Source: an uncultured Prevotellaceae bacterium (lineage in GTDB: Bacteria; Bacteroidota; Bacteroidia; Bacteroidales; Muribaculaceae). Taken from it: a DNA stretch of 64,000 bases. The translations under genes were made by a program, and so were the position numbers. Below, one piece after another: positions 16,717 to 26,153 of this stretch. The notes beneath the pieces were generated by a model, which made no database searches, had not been told where the DNA came from, and saw only the letters and a program-made list of their open reading frames with translations. Numbering within the stretch: position 1 is the stretch's first letter; each line of letters begins with the position of its first letter. Location: NCBI GenBank assembly GCA_946409635.1, contig CAMJXD010000007.1, positions 26,741-90,740 on the forward strand, in the 5' to 3' direction.

Positions 16717-17511
16717 ATGAAACAATATCTTGACTTAATCAAGCACGTGATGGAACACGGGGTGGACAAGGAGGACCGCACGGGCACAGGCACGCGCAGC
16801 GTGTTTGGCTACCAGCTGCGGTGCAACCTGGCCGACGGCTTCCCGTTGCTGACGACCAAGAAGGTGCACCTCAAGTCGATCATCTATGAGCTGCTGTGGT
16901 TCTTGCGGGGCGACACCAACGTGCGCTGGCTGCAGGAACACGGTGTGCGCATCTGGAACGAGTGGGCCGACGAGAACGGCGACCTGGGTCCCGTGTATGG
17001 CAGCCAGTGGCGCGCCTGGCCCGACGGTCACGGAGGCACCATTGACCAGATTGCCCAGGTCATCGACCAGATCAAGCACACGCCCGACAGCCGCCGCATG
17101 ATGGTGAGCGCATGGAACGTGGCCGATGTGCCCACAATGAAGCTGCCGCCGTGCCACTCGCTGTTTCAGTTCTATGTGGCCGAGGGCAAGCTGAGCCTGC
17201 AGCTGTACCAGCGCAGTGCCGACCTGTTTCTGGGCGTGCCGTTCAACATCGCCAGCTATGCCTTGTTGCTCATGATGGTGGCCCACGTGACTGGGCTTGA
17301 GGCGGGTGAGTTTGTGCACACCTTTGGCGACGCTCACATCTACCGCAACCACTTTGAGCAGATCAGGCAGCAGTTGTCGCGCACGCCGCGGCAGCTGCCC
17401 CGCATGGTGCTCAACCCCGAGGTCAAGAGCATCGACGACTACACCTACGACGACTTCACGCTTGAGGGCTATGACCCCTGGCCTGCCATCAAGGGCGAGG
17501 TGTCGGTTTGA
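16717..17511 (+). CDS. thyA: Thymidylate synthase
   Basis: The 264-residue protein has the standard ThyA length and motifs: [15 protein letters not shown], the active-site loop [11 protein letters not shown] with catalytic Cys146, [20 protein letters not shown] and the C-terminal IKGEVSV. It converts dUMP to dTMP using methylene-tetrahydrofolate, producing dihydrofolate that the neighbouring FolA recycles. It is the first gene of thyA-folA-lpxB. Confidence 0.98.
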   Translation: MKQYLDLIKHVMEHGVDKEDRTGTGTRSVFGYQLRCNLADGFPLLTTKKVHLKSIIYELLWFLRGDTNVRWLQEHGVRIWNEWADENGDLGPVYGSQWRAWPDGHGGTIDQIAQVIDQIKHTPDSRRMMVSAWNVADVPTMKLPPCHSLFQFYVAEGKLSLQLYQRSADLFLGVPFNIASYALLLMMVAHVTGLEAGEFVHTFGDAHIYRNHFEQIRQQLSRTPRQLPRMVLNPEVKSIDDYTYDDFTLEGYDPWPAIKGEVSV

Positions 17512-17533
17512 AAACAGGAAAAGAATTGAGATT

Positions 17534-18037
17534 ATGAGTGAGAAGCAATCGATTCATGCCATCGTGGCGATTGACGAGAATGGCGCCATCGGTCGCCAGG
17601 GCGGCCTGCTGTGCCACCTGCCGGTCGACATGCGTCACTTCAAGCAGGTGACGATGGGTCACAGCATCGTCATGGGCCGCAAGACCTTTGAGTCGTTTCC
17701 CCGCCGCCCGTTGCCCGGTCGCCAGAACATCGTCATCACCCGCAATGCCCGCTGGCAACATGAAGGCGTGACCGTGGCACACAGTCTGGCCGAGGCCATC
17801 CAGGCCGCGCAGACCCCGGACGTGTTCATCATCGGCGGGGCGCAGGTCTACGAGCAGGCATTGCCGCTGGTCGACGTGCTGCACCTGACGGTCATCCATG
17901 CCCGCTGGGCCAGTGCCGACGTGTTCTTCCCGCCCCTGAAGATGGATGAGTGGGAGGAAGTGGAGCGAGAGCACCACGCGAGCGATAGCCGCAATGCCTA
18001 CGAGCTGGACTTCATCACCCTGAAACGAAGAAGATAG
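17534..18037 (+). CDS. folA: Dihydrofolate reductase
   Basis: The start is set at ATG 17534 (MSEKQSIHAIVAIDENGAIG), 22 bases after thyA, giving 167 residues; longer in-frame starts would overlap thyA. DHFR motifs are clear: IVAIDENGAIGRQGG, LPVDMRHFKQVT with the catalytic Asp, IVMGRKTFESFP, PLPGRQNIVITRN and FIIGGAQVYEQAL. It reduces dihydrofolate to tetrahydrofolate. The residue matching Trp22 of E. coli DHFR is Cys here (LLCHLP), in the Met20-loop region. Confidence 0.96.
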   Translation: MSEKQSIHAIVAIDENGAIGRQGGLLCHLPVDMRHFKQVTMGHSIVMGRKTFESFPRRPLPGRQNIVITRNARWQHEGVTVAHSLAEAIQAAQTPDVFIIGGAQVYEQALPLVDVLHLTVIHARWASADVFFPPLKMDEWEEVEREHHASDSRNAYELDFITLKRRR

Positions 18038-18039
18038 CC

Positions 18040-19167
18040 ATGAAATACTTTCTCATAGCCGGCGAAGCCTCGGGCGACCTGCATGCCGCCCACTTGATAG
18101 CCTCGATCAAGCAGCTCGACACCCAGGCCGAGTTCCGCTTCCTGGGCGGCGACCTGATGGCGGCCCAGGCCGGTGTGGCACCCATCATCCACTATAAGGA
18201 CATGAACTACATGGGATTTGCCGACGTGGTAAGGCACTTGGGAAAAATCCTGGGTTTCCTGGGCACGGCGCGTCGTGCCATCGACGAGTGGCAGCCCGCG
18301 GCGCTGGTGCTGGTCGACTATCCGTCGTTCAACCTCAAGGTCGCCAAGTATGCCCACAACCTGGGCATACCCGTCCATTACTTCATTTCGCCCAAGGTGT
18401 GGGTGTGGAAGGAGTGGCGCGTCAAGGACATTCGCCGCTATGTGGACCACATGTACTGCATCCTGCCTTTTGAGCCCGAGTGGTATGCCGAGCGAGGCTA
18501 CAAAGCCTCCTACGTGGGTAACCCCACGGTGCAGGAGATAGCCCAGGCCAGCCGTGATTTTCCCGGTTTTGCCGATTTCATTGAGCGCTATGGCCTGCCT
18601 GCTCGCCCGGTCATTGCCCTCGTTCCAGGCAGCCGTGTGAGGGAGATACGTGACAACCTGCCGCTCATGCTTGAGGCCGCGTCGCGTCACCCCGAGTATC
18701 AGGCTGTGGTAGCCGGAGCGCCCAACATCGACGACAGCCTCTATCGCGAGGTGATGGGCGAGAAGGCCGTGCCCGTGTTGCGTGATGCCACCTACCAGCT
18801 AGTGCACCACGCCAGGGTCGCCCTGGTGACCTCGGGCACAGCAACGCTGGAAACCGCCCTGCTGGGCACGCCTCAGGTGGCCTGCTACCGCTTCAACGGC
18901 AGCAAGTGGTCCTATAACTTCTATCGCCGGCTGCTGACGGGAAAATATGTGACCCTGCCCAACCTGATCACCGACGAGCCCATCATCCCCGAGCTGCTGA
19001 TGCACCTGTGCACCGTGGACAGCATCGACGGGCACTTGACCAGGCTGCTCGCCGACAGCGATGAGCGGGCTGCCATGCTCGACGGCTATCGTCGCTTGGC
19101 CGACCGCCTGGGCACCGACGAGTGTACCGCCACGGCCGCCCGGCTAATCAGGGAGTCGCTGCAGTAA
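18040..19167 (+). CDS. lpxB: Lipid-A-disaccharide synthase
   Basis: The 375-residue protein begins MKYFLIAGEASGDLHAAHLI, the LpxB signature, and contains GFADVVRHL, the VLVDYPSFNLKVAKYA segment, YFISPKVWVWKEWR, ALVPGSRVREI and the C-terminal donor site SGTATLETALLGTPQV. It joins UDP-diacylglucosamine and lipid X into the tetraacyl disaccharide of lipid A. It starts two bases after the folA stop, so it is co-transcribed with thyA and folA. Confidence 0.97.
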   Translation: MKYFLIAGEASGDLHAAHLIASIKQLDTQAEFRFLGGDLMAAQAGVAPIIHYKDMNYMGFADVVRHLGKILGFLGTARRAIDEWQPAALVLVDYPSFNLKVAKYAHNLGIPVHYFISPKVWVWKEWRVKDIRRYVDHMYCILPFEPEWYAERGYKASYVGNPTVQEIAQASRDFPGFADFIERYGLPARPVIALVPGSRVREIRDNLPLMLEAASRHPEYQAVVAGAPNIDDSLYREVMGEKAVPVLRDATYQLVHHARVALVTSGTATLETALLGTPQVACYRFNGSKWSYNFYRRLLTGKYVTLPNLITDEPIIPELLMHLCTVDSIDGHLTRLLADSDERAAMLDGYRRLADRLGTDECTATAARLIRESLQ

Positions 19168-19185
19168 GCAAAGTATTTAATCGGC

Positions 19186-20763
19186 CTAATTCAGGAAATC
19201 GACTTGCTGGAGACGGAATTCCAGCGAGGGGATTTTGTCGGCAATGATGAAGGTGTTGCCGTTGATGACACAACGCTGGACGTTGACGGCGACCTGGCTT
19301 GTGGTGTAGTCATGCAGGTGGGGAGCAAACAGCCGCAACGGCCATGCCAGAGAGCCGTAATCGGTGGGCTTGAGCTTGATTAAGGCATACTGGGCAGCCT
19401 GGTTTTCCTGATTCTCCTTGATGGCATAGAAGGGCCAGCGACTGTCGGTCTGTAGTGTCATGAATCGGTCGGGATTGTGGGTGGCGGCCTGAACGAAATC
19501 CTCAGGGAGCAGGAAAATGCTGTCGTTGTCGTAGTACTTGCTCAGTTCCCAGGCCTTGCCGTAGGCTTTGTAGCTCTCGCCCACGCCACAGAAGGCGTAA
19601 GGCACGACATATCGCTCCAGGTATTGGGGATACTGGGCCTTGTGGGTCAGTATGGGATACTGGCGGCGCTCAATCTGAGCCAACTCATCCTTGTTGAACA
19701 AGTAGCTCTGATAGCTGGCGCTGATGGCCAAGGCAGCGACTACAAGGGCGACCATCGTGCCTGCAGCGACCAGGTGGCCACTGACTTTCTCCCAAGGTAT
19801 AGCCCTCAACAACAGCAGCAGGGCGAACAGTTCGATGCCGATGCGCGAGTGGTCGGAGGCATGCAGCGTGAGCCAGATGAAGACAAATGAGATCAGCACA
19901 GCAATGATGAGTACCTGTTCCTTGACGAGCCATCGCGAGAGGTTGAGCCGCCTGAACAGCGCCAACAGCGGAATGCCGATGAGCGCCAGATAGAGCAGCC
20001 TGAGGTTGGACATGTCGACCAGGGCCTGGAACATGGTAGTCAACGAGCGCACCTGATTGTGTCCCACAGCCCTGTTGATGCTGCCCGGGGAGAGCACCAT
20101 GACGGCGGCACCGATATACAGGCCTGCAAGCATCAGGACCCGCTGAGCGTTCAAAGCCTTGCGATGAGTCACATAGTAAATGAAGTAAGCCCCGCCCAGC
20201 CCGATAACGAAGGCCTCGTTGGTCATGCCGCACACTATGCCGTAGAGCAGCAACAACGGCCACGTCGGCCGGGGATAGCACTTGTTCTCCAGAATGTAAT
20301 GAAAAACCAGGAGCATCGTGGCCGACCACAGGTAGTTGAACGAGCCGTTCATCCACAGGAAACCGCGGTAGAATCCGGGCATCAACAGGAACAGGAGCGT
20401 GAAGGCCGCCGGGATAACCTTGTGATACTGGCGGCGGTCGGCGGTCGTGTTGATGCCGATGGTATAGAGCAGCAGCATGAACATCAAGGCATTGAGGACG
20501 TTGAACACCCCTTTGCCCAAAAAGCTGTCAACGACTTGGGTGAGCGCCTGGGCCGTGATGCGTCCATTCATGATGAAATAATGGGCATACTGGCTCCTGA
20601 CGACATCCCAGAGCGACTGGATGCGGTCGTGGTCGGTACCGAAGATGAAGACATAGGTCCAGTCATCGGTGTATCGAGGAGCGAGGACATTGAGCATCAG
20701 CATGACGGCAAGCACCACCGTGCCGAAGATGAGCAGCAGGACCGTATTTCTCTTGGTTGCCAT
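19186..20763 (-). CDS. DUF6056-like polytopic membrane protein
   Basis: The 525-residue protein has an N-terminal membrane helix, a loop with YTDDWTYVFIFG and YFIMNGRITAQALTQ, about ten further helices and a C-terminal soluble region of roughly 150 residues. The acidic DDW in the first loop and the MNGR motif are typical of DUF6056, which looks like a GT-C-fold glycosyltransferase. The acceptor is unknown. It lies 8 bases after the thioesterase gene and is probably the last gene of a three-gene minus-strand group. Confidence 0.7.
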   Translation of the reverse strand: MATKRNTVLLLIFGTVVLAVMLMLNVLAPRYTDDWTYVFIFGTDHDRIQSLWDVVRSQYAHYFIMNGRITAQALTQVVDSFLGKGVFNVLNALMFMLLLYTIGINTTADRRQYHKVIPAAFTLLFLLMPGFYRGFLWMNGSFNYLWSATMLLVFHYILENKCYPRPTWPLLLLYGIVCGMTNEAFVIGLGGAYFIYYVTHRKALNAQRVLMLAGLYIGAAVMVLSPGSINRAVGHNQVRSLTTMFQALVDMSNLRLLYLALIGIPLLALFRRLNLSRWLVKEQVLIIAVLISFVFIWLTLHASDHSRIGIELFALLLLLRAIPWEKVSGHLVAAGTMVALVVAALAISASYQSYLFNKDELAQIERRQYPILTHKAQYPQYLERYVVPYAFCGVGESYKAYGKAWELSKYYDNDSIFLLPEDFVQAATHNPDRFMTLQTDSRWPFYAIKENQENQAAQYALIKLKPTDYGSLAWPLRLFAPHLHDYTTSQVAVNVQRCVINGNTFIIADKIPSLEFRLQQVDFLN

Positions 20764-20771
20764 GATGCCGG

Positions 20772-21263
20772 TCAGTCGGGCTGGGTACTTGAAACTTCGT
20801 CCTCGGTGAGGCAGGCGGTAAATCCCATCTCGCGAGAACGCTGCTGGTCAAACATGCAGTAGGTGACGTCGCCCTCATCACAGAGTCGTCCCTCGCTGTC
20901 GTGCAGGGTGACGTGGACGGTGTAGTAGTTGCGCACGTTGCCCGTGATGCGGCCGCGCAGGGTGATGAGCGGGTCGCGCGTCGAGACTGGACGGCGGAAC
21001 TTCACCTCCAGCCTGGTGGTCACGCCAGCCGCCTGGAGGCGCCGCGAGAGCACCCAGTTGGCCAGCTCGTCGATGAGCGTGCTGATGATGCCACCGTGCA
21101 GGGTCTCGACCCAGCCGTCGTAGTTGACACAGGGCGACCAGGTGGTGACTACCTCCTCGCCGTCTTCCCAGAACTCAAGATGCAGGCCGATGGGGTTAGA
21201 CGGACTGCAGCCGAAGCAGTTATAACCCTGCTTGTTGAGGTATGGATTGATGAGTTTCTTCAT
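20772..21263 (-). CDS. PaaI-type hotdog thioesterase
   Basis: The 163-residue protein shows a Cys-containing N-terminus NCFGCSPSNPIGLHLEF, then the hotdog-fold motif ETLHGGIISTLIDELANWVL and the strand RLEVKFRRPVS. HGG...D/E is the usual catalytic and substrate-contact set of PaaI-like acyl-CoA thioesterases. The substrate is unknown. It lies 30 bases after the BASS transporter gene and 8 before the DUF6056-like gene. Confidence 0.88.
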   Translation of the reverse strand: MKKLINPYLNKQGYNCFGCSPSNPIGLHLEFWEDGEEVVTTWSPCVNYDGWVETLHGGIISTLIDELANWVLSRRLQAAGVTTRLEVKFRRPVSTRDPLITLRGRITGNVRNYYTVHVTLHDSEGRLCDEGDVTYCMFDQQRSREMGFTACLTEDEVSSTQPD

Positions 21264-21293
21264 ACGTTGAAATCAAAGCTTAAAACCATGAAT

Positions 21294-22274
21294 TTAGCGT
21301 CTTAATGCCCTGGCCTGGGCCTCTTGTTGCCTGCGGTGATGCCATATCTCCAGGCTGTTGATGGCGTTCTGCCACAGGATGTAGCAGCCGGGACCAGCGA
21401 CCGACAGCGGGCTCAGGTAGGTATAGGCAATCCACACGGCAAAGGCTGTGTTTTTTTGCCCCAGCCCCTGTCCGCTCTCGATGACGGTGCCGAAGAAGTG
21501 GCCGATGTAGCGCCCCACGGCAAACTGTGCCAGGCAGATGAGCAGCGACACCAGCGCGATGGTTGCCAGGAAGATGACGGGAGCCCCGCTGTTCACAATA
21601 TTTTTCACGGTACAGCCCGTGACGATGGTGAGCGACACACCCCACATGTAGAACGACAGATCCTGGATGGCCACCAGGCGCTGCTGCAGTCGGGGCAGGT
21701 AGTGCTTGACCAGATAGGCTGCGATGAGCGGCAGCACCAGCACCAGGAACACCTTGTACATGATCATGCCAAAAGCGGTCCAGAAGCTGATGTCCACGTC
21801 CTGGTCGATCAGCGGGAAGACCACGGGCACGGCGACGACGGTCACCAGGTTGGACAAGAAGACATAGCTGGTCATCGTCTCGAGGTCGCCACCCAGCTTG
21901 CCCGTCACCACAGGCGCCGCACTGGCCCCCGGGCAGATGACGCACGTCAAGATACCCTCCATCAGGATCAAGTCGTTGCCCTTGAGGTCAAAGCCCATGA
22001 TGAGGGCGACGATGAGCACGACAAACACCACCTGGAAGACCGATACCCACAGGTGCCACATGGCCGGTCGCATCTTGTGAAAGTCCACGCGCAGAAACGT
22101 CGTGAACAGTATCAGGCTCATGAACAGCGGCAGGATGGTGTCGAAGATAGGCTCCATCACCTCGCTGACGGGGTCAAGAGCCGGAACCCAGTAGAATATG
22201 AGATAGATGACCGTGCCGGCGACGATGGCGCTGGGCAGGGTCCAATTCTTCAAAAAGGTGATTATGGCATTCAT
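21294..22274 (-). CDS. Bile acid:sodium symporter (BASS) family transporter
   Basis: The 326-residue protein has about nine or ten membrane helices, with the family's crossover signatures ICPGASAAPVVTGKLGGD and ESGQGLGQKNTAFAVW. It belongs to the BASS/SBF superfamily, whose members import bile acids, pantoate, keto acids or similar anions with sodium; the substrate cannot be read from sequence. It is the first gene of the BASS-thioesterase-DUF6056 group, with a -7 match at 22283-22290. Confidence 0.85.
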   Translation of the reverse strand: MNAIITFLKNWTLPSAIVAGTVIYLIFYWVPALDPVSEVMEPIFDTILPLFMSLILFTTFLRVDFHKMRPAMWHLWVSVFQVVFVVLIVALIMGFDLKGNDLILMEGILTCVICPGASAAPVVTGKLGGDLETMTSYVFLSNLVTVVAVPVVFPLIDQDVDISFWTAFGMIMYKVFLVLVLPLIAAYLVKHYLPRLQQRLVAIQDLSFYMWGVSLTIVTGCTVKNIVNSGAPVIFLATIALVSLLICLAQFAVGRYIGHFFGTVIESGQGLGQKNTAFAVWIAYTYLSPLSVAGPGCYILWQNAINSLEIWHHRRQQEAQARALRR

Positions 22275-22282
22275 AGTGGCTG

Positions 22283-22290
22283 CAAAATTA
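22283..22290 (-). promoter_or_regulatory. -7 element of the BASS operon
   Basis: TAATTTTG on the minus strand, 8 bases before the ATG at 22274, which would give a short leader. Confidence 0.45.
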
Positions 22291-22351
22291 CTGCTTTTTT
22301 TTATTCATACCACACTTTGAGAGGACAGGCTGTCGTTTAGCGTCCAGGGAA

Positions 22352-22383
22352 TTTGCCTGTAAAGGGAAAAAGTAGTACTTTCG
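22352..22383 (+). promoter_or_regulatory. Promoter of the LpxL-like gene
   Basis: TTTG at 22352-22355, a 20-base spacer and TACTTTCG at 22376-22383 (one mismatch to TAnnTTTG), 10 bases before ATG 22394. Confidence 0.55.
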
Positions 22384-22393
22384 CAGTCGCTAA

Positions 22394-23344
22394 ATGAAAG
22401 CCATTGTTGACCATATCGTTTTCTGGGTGCTCTACGGGTTGTGGTACGGGCTGTCGCTGCTGCCGTTGTGGTTTCACTACCTGATGAGCGACATCCTGTA
22501 TGTGGTGGTGGCTCATGTGCTGCGTTACCGCCACCGCGTGATATGGAAGAACCTGAGCAATGCCTATCCCGACAAGAGCGAGGCCGAGCGCAAGCGGCTG
22601 GAACGAGCGTTTTACCGCCACTTCTGTGACATCCTGGTCGAGACGGTAAAGTACACCTCGATCAGCGACAAGAACATCATGCGGCGGGTGACCTTCAAGG
22701 GAACCGAGCGCGTGGCCGAGATTCTGGACAGCGGGCAGTCGGTGGCCCTGTTGCTGGGTCATTACGGCAACTGGGAATGGGTGTCGTCGCTGGTGCTGTG
22801 GCTGCGGCCGCTGCTCAAGAACCAGCCGGCGATGGGCCAGATCTATCACCCGCTCGAGAACGAGGTGGTCAACAACGTGGTGCTGAAGACCCGTGGCCGC
22901 ATGGGGTCGGACAACGTCGCCATGAAGGAGACGCTGCGCTGGCTCATTGCCAACAAGAGCGCCGGGCGCCCCACCATCCTGGGTTATATCAACGACCAGG
23001 TGCCCACGTGGCACAACATCCACCACTGGCTCACCTTCCTCAACCAGGAGACGCCCGTGTTTACCGGCATTGAGCGCATTGTGCACACCCAGAACCAGGC
23101 CGCAGTCTATATCGACGTCAAGCGCATCGGCCGCGGGCGCTACGAGTGTGAATTCCAGATCATCACGCGCGAGCCGTCGACGATGGGCGAGTATGAGCTC
23201 ACCGACACCTACTTCGCCCTGATGGAACGCACCATCAACCGCGCACCGCAGTACTGGCTGTGGAGCCACAACCGCTGGAAGCGGACGCGCGAGGAGTTTG
23301 ACCGCCGCTTCAAGGTCGTGAACGGACGCGTGGTCGAGAAGTGA
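22394..23344 (+). CDS. Lipid A acyltransferase, LpxL/HtrB family
   Basis: The 316-residue protein has an N-terminal membrane helix (residues 5-30), then WKNLSNAYPDKSEAERKRL and the catalytic block VALLLGHYGNWEW with the H-x4-E motif. Later motifs include YINDQVPTWHN and the C-terminal PQYWLWSHNRWKR, all standard for LpxL/LpxM late acyltransferases. Bacteroidetes usually have one such enzyme, giving a pentaacyl lipid A. It has its own promoter and no operon partner, but lpxB is 3 kb away. Confidence 0.92.
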   Translation: MKAIVDHIVFWVLYGLWYGLSLLPLWFHYLMSDILYVVVAHVLRYRHRVIWKNLSNAYPDKSEAERKRLERAFYRHFCDILVETVKYTSISDKNIMRRVTFKGTERVAEILDSGQSVALLLGHYGNWEWVSSLVLWLRPLLKNQPAMGQIYHPLENEVVNNVVLKTRGRMGSDNVAMKETLRWLIANKSAGRPTILGYINDQVPTWHNIHHWLTFLNQETPVFTGIERIVHTQNQAAVYIDVKRIGRGRYECEFQIITREPSTMGEYELTDTYFALMERTINRAPQYWLWSHNRWKRTREEFDRRFKVVNGRVVEK

Positions 23345-23376
23345 TGCATTCGGGCAATCGTGAATATTCAGTAGTA

Positions 23377-23408
23377 TTTGCCCGTTCGACAAAAAATGCC
23401 TACCTTTG
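23377..23408 (+). promoter_or_regulatory. Promoter of aspC
   Basis: TTTG at 23377-23380, a 20-base spacer and TACCTTTG at 23401-23408. A full consensus match, 60 bases upstream of ATG 23469. Confidence 0.75.
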
Positions 23409-23468
23409 CGGTAGTTAAATACTCATTAAACTTAAAACTAAAACTTACAACTTAAAAACTGATAAGCA

Positions 23469-24662
23469 ATGAACCGACTTTCGGACCGTATTAACGCACT
23501 GGCACCGAGTGCCACCCTGGCCATGTCGCAAAAGAGCAGCGAGCTGCGTGCTCAAGGCGTGGACGTGATCAACCTCTCGGTGGGAGAACCCGACTTCTTC
23601 ACCCCCGACCACATCAAGGCAGCCGCCAAGCAGGCCGTCGATGACAACTTCTCGTTCTATTCACCCGTGCCCGGTTACCTGTCGTTGCGTCAGGCCGTGT
23701 GTGGCAAGCTGCAGCGTGAGAACGGCTTGGAGTACACCCCCGATCAGATCGTGATAGGCAACGGTGCCAAGCATGAGCTGTGCAACGTGATCATGGCGCT
23801 TATCAATCCCGGCGATGAGGTCATTATCCCGACGCCCGCATGGGTGAGCTATGTGCAGATGGTCAACCTGACCGGCGGCAAGAGCGTCCTGTTGCCCTCG
23901 AGCATGGACAAGAACTTCAAGGTCACCGCTGCCGAGCTTGAGGCCGCCATTACCCCCAAGACGCGACTGATTATCATCTGCTCGCCCAGCAACCCTAGCG
24001 GAGCCATCTACACTCGCGATGAGCTCAAGGCCATTGCCGACATGCTGGCTCGCCACCCCGAGGTGATGGTCATCGCCGACGAGATCTATGAGCACATCAA
24101 CTATGTGGGCCGTCATGAGTCGCTGGCCCAGTTTGGTGACATCAAGGAGCAGGTGGTAATCATCAACGGAGTGTCGAAGGCTTATGCCATGACCGGTTAC
24201 CGCATCGGTTACATCGCCGCCCCCCTGTGGGTAGCCAAAGCCGTGACCAAGATGCAGGGACAGTACACGAGCGGCGTGTCGTCGATTGCCCAAAAGGCAG
24301 CCGAGGCCGCCTATAACGGTTCGCAGGAGTGCGTTGAGCAGATGCGCGTCGCCTTTGAGCGTCGTCGCGACCTCATCGTGGGTCTGCTGCAGGAGATTCC
24401 CGGCATCGAGCTCAACATGCCCGACGGCGCCTTCTATGCGTTCCCCAAGGTTGAATCCTATTACGGCAAGCGCTGCGGTGACACCGTCATCAACGACGAC
24501 AACGACCTGGCCCTGTACCTGCTCAACGAGGCTCACGTCGCTACCGTGGCTGGAACCGCCTTCTGCTGCCCGGGCTACATCCGCCTGAGCTACGCTACCA
24601 GCGACGAGAATCTGCGCGAGGCCGCCAAGCGCATCGCCGCCGCTCTGGCCAAGCTCGCCTGA
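23469..24662 (+). CDS. aspC: Pyridoxal-phosphate aminotransferase, aspartate aminotransferase type Ib
   Basis: The 397-residue class I aminotransferase has INLSVGEPDFFTP near the N-terminus, IICSPSNPSGAIYT, VIADEIYEHINY and the PLP-lysine block INGVSKAYAMTGYRIGY. Length and motifs fit the Thermus/Bacillus-type aspartate aminotransferases, which interconvert aspartate and oxaloacetate; some also act as prephenate aminotransferases. It has a consensus promoter and a strong terminator, so it is a single-gene unit. Confidence 0.93.
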   Translation: MNRLSDRINALAPSATLAMSQKSSELRAQGVDVINLSVGEPDFFTPDHIKAAAKQAVDDNFSFYSPVPGYLSLRQAVCGKLQRENGLEYTPDQIVIGNGAKHELCNVIMALINPGDEVIIPTPAWVSYVQMVNLTGGKSVLLPSSMDKNFKVTAAELEAAITPKTRLIIICSPSNPSGAIYTRDELKAIADMLARHPEVMVIADEIYEHINYVGRHESLAQFGDIKEQVVIINGVSKAYAMTGYRIGYIAAPLWVAKAVTKMQGQYTSGVSSIAQKAAEAAYNGSQECVEQMRVAFERRRDLIVGLLQEIPGIELNMPDGAFYAFPKVESYYGKRCGDTVINDDNDLALYLLNEAHVATVAGTAFCCPGYIRLSYATSDENLREAAKRIAAALAKLA

Positions 24663-24687
24663 TGCCGGCAAGACAAAGACAATCTAT

Positions 24688-24723
24688 AAAAAATGCAAGG
24701 ACATGAGTGTCCTTGCATTTTTT
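24688..24723 (+). terminator. Intrinsic terminator after aspC
   Basis: A perfect 16-base stem around ATGCAAGGACA / TGTCCTTGCAT with a TGAG loop and A/T tracts on both sides. It can act in both directions. Confidence 0.93.
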
Positions 24724-24790
24724 ATTTTGGCAATCTGGATATTTCAGGCGCAGCGGCCAGATGCTTCATGAGAGGCTCTTTAGGGCAGAC

Positions 24791-25984
24791 TCATTTATTC
24801 AGCTGTTTTACAGCATCGGCCAGTTGTTGCATGGCCTGGGTGAGCACCGAGCGGGGAACGGCGACGTTGAGTCGCATGAAGCCGCTGCCTTCACGGCCAA
24901 ACATTGCACCGTCGTTGAGGCCCAGGTGCGCGCGGTTGACAAACAGGTCGATGAGCGCGTCATGGTCGAGACCCAGCCCGGTGCAGTCAAGCCACACGAG
25001 GAACGAGGCCTGAGGCTTGATGGCCGTGATGCCGGGGATGTGCTGGCGGCAGTAATCAACCACCATGTCGATGTTGCCCTCGATGTAGTCAAGGCACTGG
25101 GCAAGCCAGGCGGCGCCATGACGATAGGCGGCGCGGGTGGCTGTCATCGACAGGAAGTTGGGTGAACACTGCTCGTTGGCCTCGAGATGGTGGAAGAAGG
25201 GCTTGCGCAGGTCGGGGTTCTTAATGACACACCACGAGCTCACGATACCGGCTATGTTGAACGTCTTGCTGGGAGCGCCCATCACCACGCCCACGGCCCG
25301 CGCGTCGTCGCTCACGGTGAGGAAGGAGGTGTGGTGTTGTCCCTTGAGCACCAAGTCGCCATGGATCTCGTCGCTGAAGACTACCACGCCATATTTTCGG
25401 GCCAGCGAGGCCACCTGTCGTTGCACGTCGGCAGGCCAGGCTATGCCGATGGGGTTGTGGGGATTGCACAGCACCATCATAGCTGGCCGCTCCTGCTCAA
25501 AGATACGCTCAAGACCCACAAGGTCCATGCGGTAAAAGCCGTCGTCGGTCCTCACCAGCGGGTTGTTGACCACCATGCGGTTATTGCCTGTGATGAGCAT
25601 CCTGAAGGGGTGGTAGACGGGCTGCTGAATGACAATCTTGTCGCCGGGGCGGGTGAAGTGGTTCAATGCCAGGCCGAAGCCGTTAACAATGCCGCCTATG
25701 AAGCAGACCTCATCGGTGGTGAATTCCAGGCCGTTGCGCTCGCGCTGCCAGTCGATTATCGACTGCCAGTAGTCCTCGAGCGGTACGCTGTAGCCATAGA
25801 TGGGGTGCTCAGTAATGCGGCGGGCCAGCGCCTGGGTGATGTCGGGGCAAGCGGCAAAGCCCATATCGGCCACCCACAGCGGCAGCACATCGTCGCGGCC
25901 GAACATCTCCTTGCATCGGTCAGTCATCACACATCCGGTTCCATGCCGGTCAATCACGCGGTCAAAGTCATAAGTCTTGTCCAT
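24791..25984 (-). CDS. PatB/MalY family cystathionine beta-lyase-like PLP enzyme
   Basis: The 397-residue protein starts YDFDRVIDRHGTGCVMTDRCKEMFG, then VLPLWVADMGFAACPDI, both typical of PatB/MalY. Further motifs are CNPHNPIGIAW, VFSDEIHGDLVL and the PLP-lysine site GAPSKTFNIAG. Members cleave C-S bonds of cystathionine or cysteine conjugates, and MalY also has a regulatory role in E. coli. It is distinct from AspC next door despite equal length. A -7 element with a plausible -33 box lies at 26019-26050. Confidence 0.92.
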   Translation of the reverse strand: MDKTYDFDRVIDRHGTGCVMTDRCKEMFGRDDVLPLWVADMGFAACPDITQALARRITEHPIYGYSVPLEDYWQSIIDWQRERNGLEFTTDEVCFIGGIVNGFGLALNHFTRPGDKIVIQQPVYHPFRMLITGNNRMVVNNPLVRTDDGFYRMDLVGLERIFEQERPAMMVLCNPHNPIGIAWPADVQRQVASLARKYGVVVFSDEIHGDLVLKGQHHTSFLTVSDDARAVGVVMGAPSKTFNIAGIVSSWCVIKNPDLRKPFFHHLEANEQCSPNFLSMTATRAAYRHGAAWLAQCLDYIEGNIDMVVDYCRQHIPGITAIKPQASFLVWLDCTGLGLDHDALIDLFVNRAHLGLNDGAMFGREGSGFMRLNVAVPRSVLTQAMQQLADAVKQLNK

Positions 25985-26018
25985 TATACACTGCAGTTTA
26001 TCTAGTCAATTGGAGTGA

Positions 26019-26050
26019 CAAAGTTACAGCTTTCTGCTTAAATAGTCAAC
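26019..26050 (-). promoter_or_regulatory. Promoter of the PatB-like gene
   Basis: On the minus strand: GTTG, a 20-base spacer and TAACTTTG (26019-26026), 35 bases before the start. Confidence 0.6.
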
Positions 26051-26153
26051 ATCTGGTTGCAGCCAAGTCGCAAGACGGGCAGATTTTTTCTGACGTGAAC
26101 TGCGTCTGGGCCAGCTTGCACACAGCATGCAGGCCTGAATGATGACACAGTCG

